In this document: positions 59,817-64,000 of the stretch, one piece after another | Layout: each line of letters starts with the position of its first letter | How positions within the stretch are numbered: the stretch's first letter is position 1 | Assembly (NCBI GenBank): GCA_958450365.1 | Contig: CAUEEP010000742.1 | Coordinates: 4,174,501-4,238,500, forward strand | Length of the DNA: 64,000 nucleotides | Direction of reading: 5' to 3' | Source of the DNA: Mesorhabditis belari | Lineage: Eukaryota; Nematoda; Chromadorea; Rhabditida; Rhabditidae | Notes under the pieces: generated by a model | The model's input: only the letters and a program-made list of their open reading frames with translations | What the model was told of the DNA's origin: nothing | Databases searched by the model: none | Program-made: the position numbers and the translations under genes

Positions 59817-60837
59817 TATCAGAGAGCTTCGAGTTCATATTTCCTCACCATTAAATTCCTCAAAACACATTGAAACTATTTGCCGTAAAGCTTCTTTTGT
59901 CTCTAGTCGTATCCTAAAAGCAATTTGTTATCCAAAAATTGACACTTATAAAAAGTGTTTCATCACTTACCTTTAGACCAATTCTAGAGTATATTCAAAA
60001 GTCCAAAAGTCTATAATATTCCTTAACTTTGAACTCTATTACTACCACTTTATCTAACTCTATCTAACACTAGAAACCTCCAGGCTCGATTCAAAGTCGC
60101 ACAAGTGGCAAATAAATAGATTATCACAATCAAATTTATTTGTTTATTTTCTCTTAGCAGTGGTTTCTCGAAGAAATGATGAACTAGAATACTTAAAAAG
60201 ATTGTTAACACAAGAGCAATGATTGTAATAGTTTGATCTCCACATCAAAAAGTTGAAATCTCTCGCCTAGAACAAAATCCATTAGTTAGACAGATAGACT
60301 CGAAATTTTTGATCAAACATCAATCTTTTGCACAAAAAAAGAAACAAAAGCTTTTCTCAACTTTTGTAGTTTTTTTTTGAACAATTGTTGAGCTTTGATC
60401 GCACTGAGTTTTTGAGAATTGACAAGAGATTGACAATATTGACAGTAGAGATCAAGAGCTTTTGTGTTGTTCATCCATTTTCCTCTCAAAAATGAAAACA
60501 GAAAACGGATGGATTTTCGTTTGTTGGCAAGGCGATCGCTTACAAGTGGTGTTCAGTGGATCGTGTTTTATCCAATTTTCCCTTGTTAATTTCCGAGTCT
60601 TTTTCTGAGTTTCCCTTTGCCCAAAAGTCTTCAAACGGTGTTCAATAGATAACAAGCCAATGTGACTAACATTTGTCAAAATCAGCTAATACAAGTCAGC
60701 TAAGTTCAAGCCAGTTCAAGCCAGCCAACATTTAAGCTCATTTTCAGAAGTTTAAACAAATTTTCCTGAACAAATATATTACAATTGTTGATTGTTGAAT
60801 AACAACCAACAACAACAATCTTTTCATCAACAATGTA

Positions 60838-61095
60838 CAGTCTAAGAAGGCTTAAGGAGGCTTAAGGAGGCTCTAGGAGGCTTAAGCCATAGCAGATTTT
60901 GACTCTAGTGATACCACAAAATCGCCGTAGCAGATTACGCCGTTGGGCATAGGCCGATTGTACAGTCTAAGAAGGCTTAGGCTTAAGCTGTAGCAGATTT
61001 TGACTCTAGAGATACCACAAAATGGCCGTAGCAGATTTTGACTCTAGAGATACCACAAAATGGCCGTAGCAGATTACGCCGTTGGGCATAGGCCG
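60838..61095. repeat. Complex tandem repeat
   Basis: AAGAAGGCTTAAGGAGGCTT repeats, then units with GTAGCAGATTTTGACTCTAG and ATACCACAAAATGGCC, and twice GATTACGCCGTTGGGCATAG. Period about 38-120 bases. Confidence 0.8.
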
Positions 61096-61639
61096 ATAGG
61101 CAAACGCCTATCGGACACGGGGAATCCGATGTTGTATTCAGAGCTCATATTCAAAAAAATGCGAGAAAAACGTGTCCAAAATTTGGGTGTCTACTCGGGA
61201 AATTGTGCTGCGGGTTCTTTTCCGGCTCTCGAAGTTTAAATTCAATTCTTTTCAACCTAAGTTTTCCATAAAATCCCCCACTCGTACTTGTCAAACTTTT
61301 TGTGATTTCCATTTGACGTCTGAAGATCGACTTCTTGTCGTTATTTGAAAGACTATTGAGAGAAAGAGTGTTGAGATCTTTGCTTTACCCTATCCACTCA
61401 TAACTAGTAAAAAAAGCGGCAGAAAACTTTCGGAAACCTCTCGAGAGTTGGTCGTTCTTTAAGTTCAAACTTTGCCGCGCTATCTCGAGTCAAACTTCAT
61501 TCAGTTCTTAAATTGTATTTGTGAATAATGAAGTGTTTAGATTAGATTTTGAAGTTTTTGACTTTAATGAGTTTTAGCTGATTGTTAGCTGATTGTTAGC
61601 TGATTCAGATCACTTTAGATCTTTCAAAAGCTAGTTGTA

Positions 61640-61968
61640 GTGATTATTGTTGGTTTGGTTAGTAATGTTGGTTTAGATCTAATCTTTATTACAGCAATAA
61701 TAGTTAGTTCAGTGGTTTGGGATTGGGAGATTAGAGACGGCACTTCGGCAGCTCGTTCACATTGCTTTTATACAGAGCTTTGGTGTTGGTCTCGTCTTGC
61801 ACATAATGGAGTTGAACGGATAGCGACGCATATTAACAATAGGCGTTCGTCCACATAGGTGTCTAGCTGACCATTTCCGTCCGTGGTGATCTCGATCACG
61901 AGATCGTCACGACAATACGCGTCTATGAGTATCTGATTTGTTTCTATTCGCCCTCTAAAATAAAGCAT
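61640..61968 (-). other. Duplicated exon-like segment, copy A
   Basis: On the minus strand, after a TTTTAG acceptor at about 61960, a frame of about 60 codons reads GRIETNQILIDAYCRDDLV and continues to DTYVDERLL. No start or domain is recognised. It shares most of its length with 62198-62475. Confidence 0.4.
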
Positions 61969-62197
61969 TTATATGTCGTAGCCGTTTACAAAATTCAGCC
62001 GCTTACGAATCATTCGTAAACGGCTAGCGAAAAATTTCATTTGTTAACGGTGAAAAGTATTGTAGCAATATGTGTAATTGTGTAAAAGCTGTATAAACTG
62101 GCAAAACTATTGAACGATTGAAGATTGTTTCGAAAATATTAGCAAAGATTTGAAGAGATTTGCATTCCTCTTCAAAGTTCTTGTTCAATTTTCTTCT

Positions 62198-62475
62198 TTT
62201 AGTGATTATTGTTGGTTTAGATCTAATCTTTATTACAGCAATAATAGTTGGTTTAGTGGTTTGGGATTGGGAGATTAGAGACGACTCCATGGCACTACGG
62301 CAGCTCGTTCACATCACACAGAACTTTGGCGTTGCTCTCGTCTTGCACATAATGGAGTTGAACGGATAGCGACGCATATTAAATCTCGCACAATAGGTGT
62401 TCGCCCACAAAGGTGTCTGGCTGGCTATTTCCATCCATTTCCATCTCGATCACGAGATCGTCACGACACTAATAT
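62198..62475 (-). other. Duplicated exon-like segment, copy B
   Basis: Matches copy A from GTGATTATTGTTGGTTTAGA to GATCACGAGATCGTCACGAC, with substitutions and small indels. The matching frame reads RDDLVIEMEMDGNSQPDTFV and then stops early, so this copy is probably the degraded one. Confidence 0.45.
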
Positions 62476-63022
62476 TCAGCCAAGAACACCCAAAAAAACC
62501 AACGTTAGTCAGCTTTCTATTTGTGGAACTTCCCGCAAATTCTCGAGATATAACGCAATGACACGTTCTTCTAAATATAGAAAGATGAGAGAAAAAGCCA
62601 TATGTCGTATCTTGTTTTTCTTTTCTACTCGCAATCGGAGATGACGAGAAGATCTCATCGGAAAGGAATTGAAAGTAAAAGAGAAAGAGAAAGCGAAAGA
62701 AAAAGAATCGCATTTCCCTTTGCTCAATCCATCCAACTTGATTCCCTGTTAGCGTCGTTCATTGGTGAAATGAGAAGAGTTCCAAGTTTGGAGTAGAGAT
62801 CAGCTTTTGTTTACATCAACGAGTTTACATAGTTATGTGTACATTTTCAAAAATATCTCAAATCTTAGCTGACAATATCTTAAAGAGATTTCAACACAAG
62901 TTTTTCTATAAGCTTTACTAAAAGAATCTATTTTTGAAGAAACTATAGCTAGAATTTGGTTATTCTTTAGCCAATCAATCTGTTTTTGATCTATTTAGTA
63001 CCATATTTTCTACCGTACTTTC

Positions 63023-63245
63023 TACCGTATTTTCTCTAATAGTAGTGCACCCTGAGCGTCGTCTAAATTCCTCGAAATCTTGAGAACCGCTTATCAGAAC
63101 CTATCGATGTGGGGTCGGAAAATATAGCTGACGATGAGATCTTGTGGGGGATTGGAGTGGTGAGCTTCTGTGAAAACTTTGAAAGCCGTAAAATCGTCAC
63201 CAACTCGGCTCACCGCGGTGCACTACTATTAGAGAAAATACGGTA
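63023..63245. mobile_element. TACCGTATTTTCTC MITE, copy 4 (inverted)
   Basis: Opposite orientation to the 59-kb copies. Together with copy 5 and the 67-base spacer it mirrors 59311-59816. Confidence 0.88.
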
Positions 63246-63311
63246 TATGGAAAAAGAATCAATACTCTACCGGTGGGATTGAACCTTTGATGAACAGCTC
63301 TAGTAAAAGGG

Positions 63312-63535
63312 AATACCGTATTCTCTCTAATAGTAGTGCACCCTGAGCGTCGTCTAAATTCCTCGAAATCTCGAGAACCGCTTATCAGAACCTATCGATG
63401 TGGGGTCGGAAAATGTAGCTGACGATGAGATCTAGTGGGGGACTTGAGTGTTGAGCTTCTGCAAAAGCTTGGAAACCGTAAAATCGTCACCAACTCGGCT
63501 CACCGCGGTGCACTACTATTAGAGAAAATACGGTA
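63312..63535. mobile_element. TACCGTATTTTCTC MITE, copy 5 (inverted)
   Basis: Starts TACCGTATTCTCTCTAATAG and ends at AGAGAAAATACGGTA. Same family. Confidence 0.88.
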
Positions 63536-64000
63536 TTCTTTTTTTGACCCAAAAATCAAACCAAAGTTGAGACACGATTAAGGTAGCTTTAGAAAAGCTT
63601 TAGAAAGCTTTAGAAAACAGTTTTAGAAAACAAACCGTTTGAAAGGGACAAAAATTTGATACCATTGCAAGATTATTGTTGTCCAGAAAAACGGTTTCTC
63701 TCGATCTTTTCAACTGATCCACAACTTTCCACCTTTCAACTGATTCTTCAAAGCTTTCCCGATTCTTTTGCTTCTCCAATTGCAAATCACTTCCAAATGG
63801 TCAAAGATTTGCCGTTTCCTCTTCTTGGAGAACTTGCAATCTCTCTAAATTTGGCCCTTTCAAGAAAAAGTGGCTAGCGCCAGAATCGGGTTTCTCTTTT
63901 CCACTTTTCACGCTTCAAAGATCCGTATTGTTTGATGAATGCAAGTGCTTCAAAGAAAGTTTGCTGATATGGGCAGGATACTAGTGAAACAATATGCCAG
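63536..64000. other. Right end, no supported gene
   Basis: A 70-codon open frame (63656-63877) has mildly protein-like content (FLSIFSTDPQLSTF, ANHFQMVKDLPFPLLGEL), but no ATG or splice context was found. Confidence 0.3.

Larger units (their letters stand above)
58561..60010 (+). pseudogene. Broken non-LTR retrotransposon (reverse transcriptase part)
   Basis: 58700-58830 reads LYFLTIYINDL and, 16 residues on, IWIYADDAKLTFKI, the reverse-transcriptase palm motifs including the YADD catalytic site. Downstream frames (DEAAKLSSLRDAISDLD, then NSSKHIETICRKASF and LTFRPILEY at 59850-60000) match the order in CR1/Jockey-type LINEs. Stops and frame changes are present, and the upstream fingers region is not recognisable. 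The MITE cluster 59009-59816 is inserted between the two parts, which otherwise read on. It is dead and probably old. Confidence 0.75.

Overview
The window is nuclear DNA from a rhabditid-type nematode. Evidence: many short introns (about 35-90 bases, polypyrimidine-TTTCAG or TTTTAG acceptors), AT-rich spacers, a likely trans-spliced operon, a nematode-style serpentine receptor, and abundant small inverted-repeat (foldback) DNA elements. Gene models were built by hand from reading frame, splice sites and protein family resemblance; nothing was searched against a database.

Layout. 1-419: 5' end of an unidentified gene (minus). 1324-2545: myosin essential light chain-type EF-hand gene (minus) with a foldback element in its last intron. 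2683-2754: tRNA-Gly(TCC). 3680-6582: RNA polymerase I initiation factor RRN3/TIF-IA (minus, 17 exons, 584 aa). 7336-9925: a mosaic of broken copies of the RRP5 gene, interrupted by a broken type II phosphatidylinositol 4-kinase. 10308-16395: a tight plus-strand cluster, CD2BP2 (U5 snRNP GYF protein), DDRGK1 (UFM1 pathway) and a C2H2 zinc-finger protein, spaced like a nematode operon. 16539-16846: two tRNA-like units. 19330-24702: a 562-aa protein with SILK and RVSF protein phosphatase 1 docking motifs (minus). 24703-32900: a repeat-rich stretch with no recognised gene. 32938-33541: exons of an unidentified gene (minus). 33650-37573: minisatellites and nested transposons. 37598-45213: SLC22-like transporter (plus, 14 exons, 542 aa) whose 3.8-kb intron holds an antisense chemoreceptor-like gene (39921-41464) and stacked foldback elements. 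45606-52531: RRP5/PDCD11 (minus, 37 exons, 1359 aa), the intact source of the relics near 7-10 kb. 52532-64000: repeats, a broken LINE with reverse-transcriptase motifs cut by a cluster of TA-flanked MITEs, and duplicated exon-like segments.

How the genes relate. Two genes serve ribosome production (RRN3 for rRNA transcription, RRP5 for pre-rRNA processing). The putative operon joins splicing, ER UFMylation and DNA-binding functions with no shared pathway, as is common in nematode operons. The most notable feature beyond the genes is a set of foldback elements (35171-35978, 37184-37573, 42123-42616, 57945-58281). They share GGG-rich tips and repeated GCGC-type subterminal motifs. Three are flanked by 8-bp target duplications as expected for hAT transposons; the fourth by a 19-bp direct repeat.
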